Origin: CALFVT01 sp964513675
GTDB taxonomy: Bacteria; Pseudomonadota; Alphaproteobacteria; Caulobacterales; Maricaulaceae
Assembly (NCBI GenBank): GCA_964513675.1
Contig: CAZEOD010000080.1
Location: 1 to 7,107, forward strand
Direction: 5' to 3'
Length of the DNA: 7,107 bases
The position numbers were made by a program, and so were the translations under genes. Positions 7,085 through 7,107 of this stretch are shown here, in pieces (positions within the stretch are counted from its first letter, which is position 1; each line of letters opens with the position of its first letter). The notes below the pieces were generated by a model that searched no databases, was not told where the DNA came from, and worked only from the letters and a program-made list of their open reading frames with translations.

Positions 7085-7104
7085 CGCGCGCGGCGCCGCG
7101 CGCG
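7085..7104. repeat. Perfect 20-bp GC-only palindrome at the right edge
   Basis: All bases from 7085 to 7104 are G or C and pair perfectly around the centre GGCGCC (7092-7097), flanked by alternating CG runs. It sits 24 bases upstream of the dctQ start. No T-tract follows on the - strand, so it is not a standard terminator. It could be a stabilising hairpin between an upstream gene and dctQ, the coding end of that gene (two - strand frames stay open from the edge to TAA at 7071-7073 or 7064-7066), or a genomic repeat. The palindrome is directly visible; its role is not known. Confidence 0.6.
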
Positions 7105-7107
7105 GCG

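Overview
The window looks like chromosomal DNA from a Gram-negative bacterium, most likely a moderate- to low-GC (roughly mid-forties percent by eye) aquatic alphaproteobacterium. Three things suggest this: an M16 peptidase made as a lipoprotein with a lipobox, a TRAP transporter of the type common in marine proteobacteria, and an M48/LemA pair of the alphaproteobacterial kind. The genus is not determined. I saw no tRNA, rRNA, CRISPR array, insertion sequence or phage gene. Five complete protein genes fill almost the whole window.

Left part (147-4746, + strand): three genes probably form one operon with gaps of 29 and 23 bases. They are lemA (membrane-anchored helical protein), an HtpX-like M48 integral-membrane zinc protease, and a 968-residue two-half M16 (insulinase/pitrilysin-type) zinc peptidase with a lipoprotein signal. 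The first 146 bases hold no complete gene. They carry a good ribosome-binding site, an 8-bp inverted repeat, and a weak promoter candidate that overlaps it. The set reads as an envelope protein quality-control unit: an inner-membrane protease with its usual LemA partner, plus a lipoprotein peptidase that probably degrades peptides in the periplasm.

Middle (4747-4799): a compact hairpin with a T-tract lies between the convergent transcription units and can serve as a terminator, possibly for both.

Right part (4800-7060, - strand): dctQ and dctM, the small and large membrane subunits of a TRAP transporter, are transcribed towards the protease operon. They overlap by three bases, and dctM starts with GTG behind a strong ribosome-binding site inside dctQ. 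Sequence style places them with the mannitol/chloroaromatic-type TRAP permeases; the substrate cannot be read from the permeases. The substrate-binding protein is not in the window and may lie just beyond the right edge. The last bases (7085-7104) form a perfect 20-bp GC-only palindrome that stands out from the rest of the window.

Overall this is mostly ordinary sequence. The points most worth checking are the GC palindrome, an Arg in place of the usual Glu in the DctM TPTE motif, a two-helix insertion in DctM, an additional N-terminal helix in DctQ, and the pairing of an M16 lipoprotein with lemA/M48.
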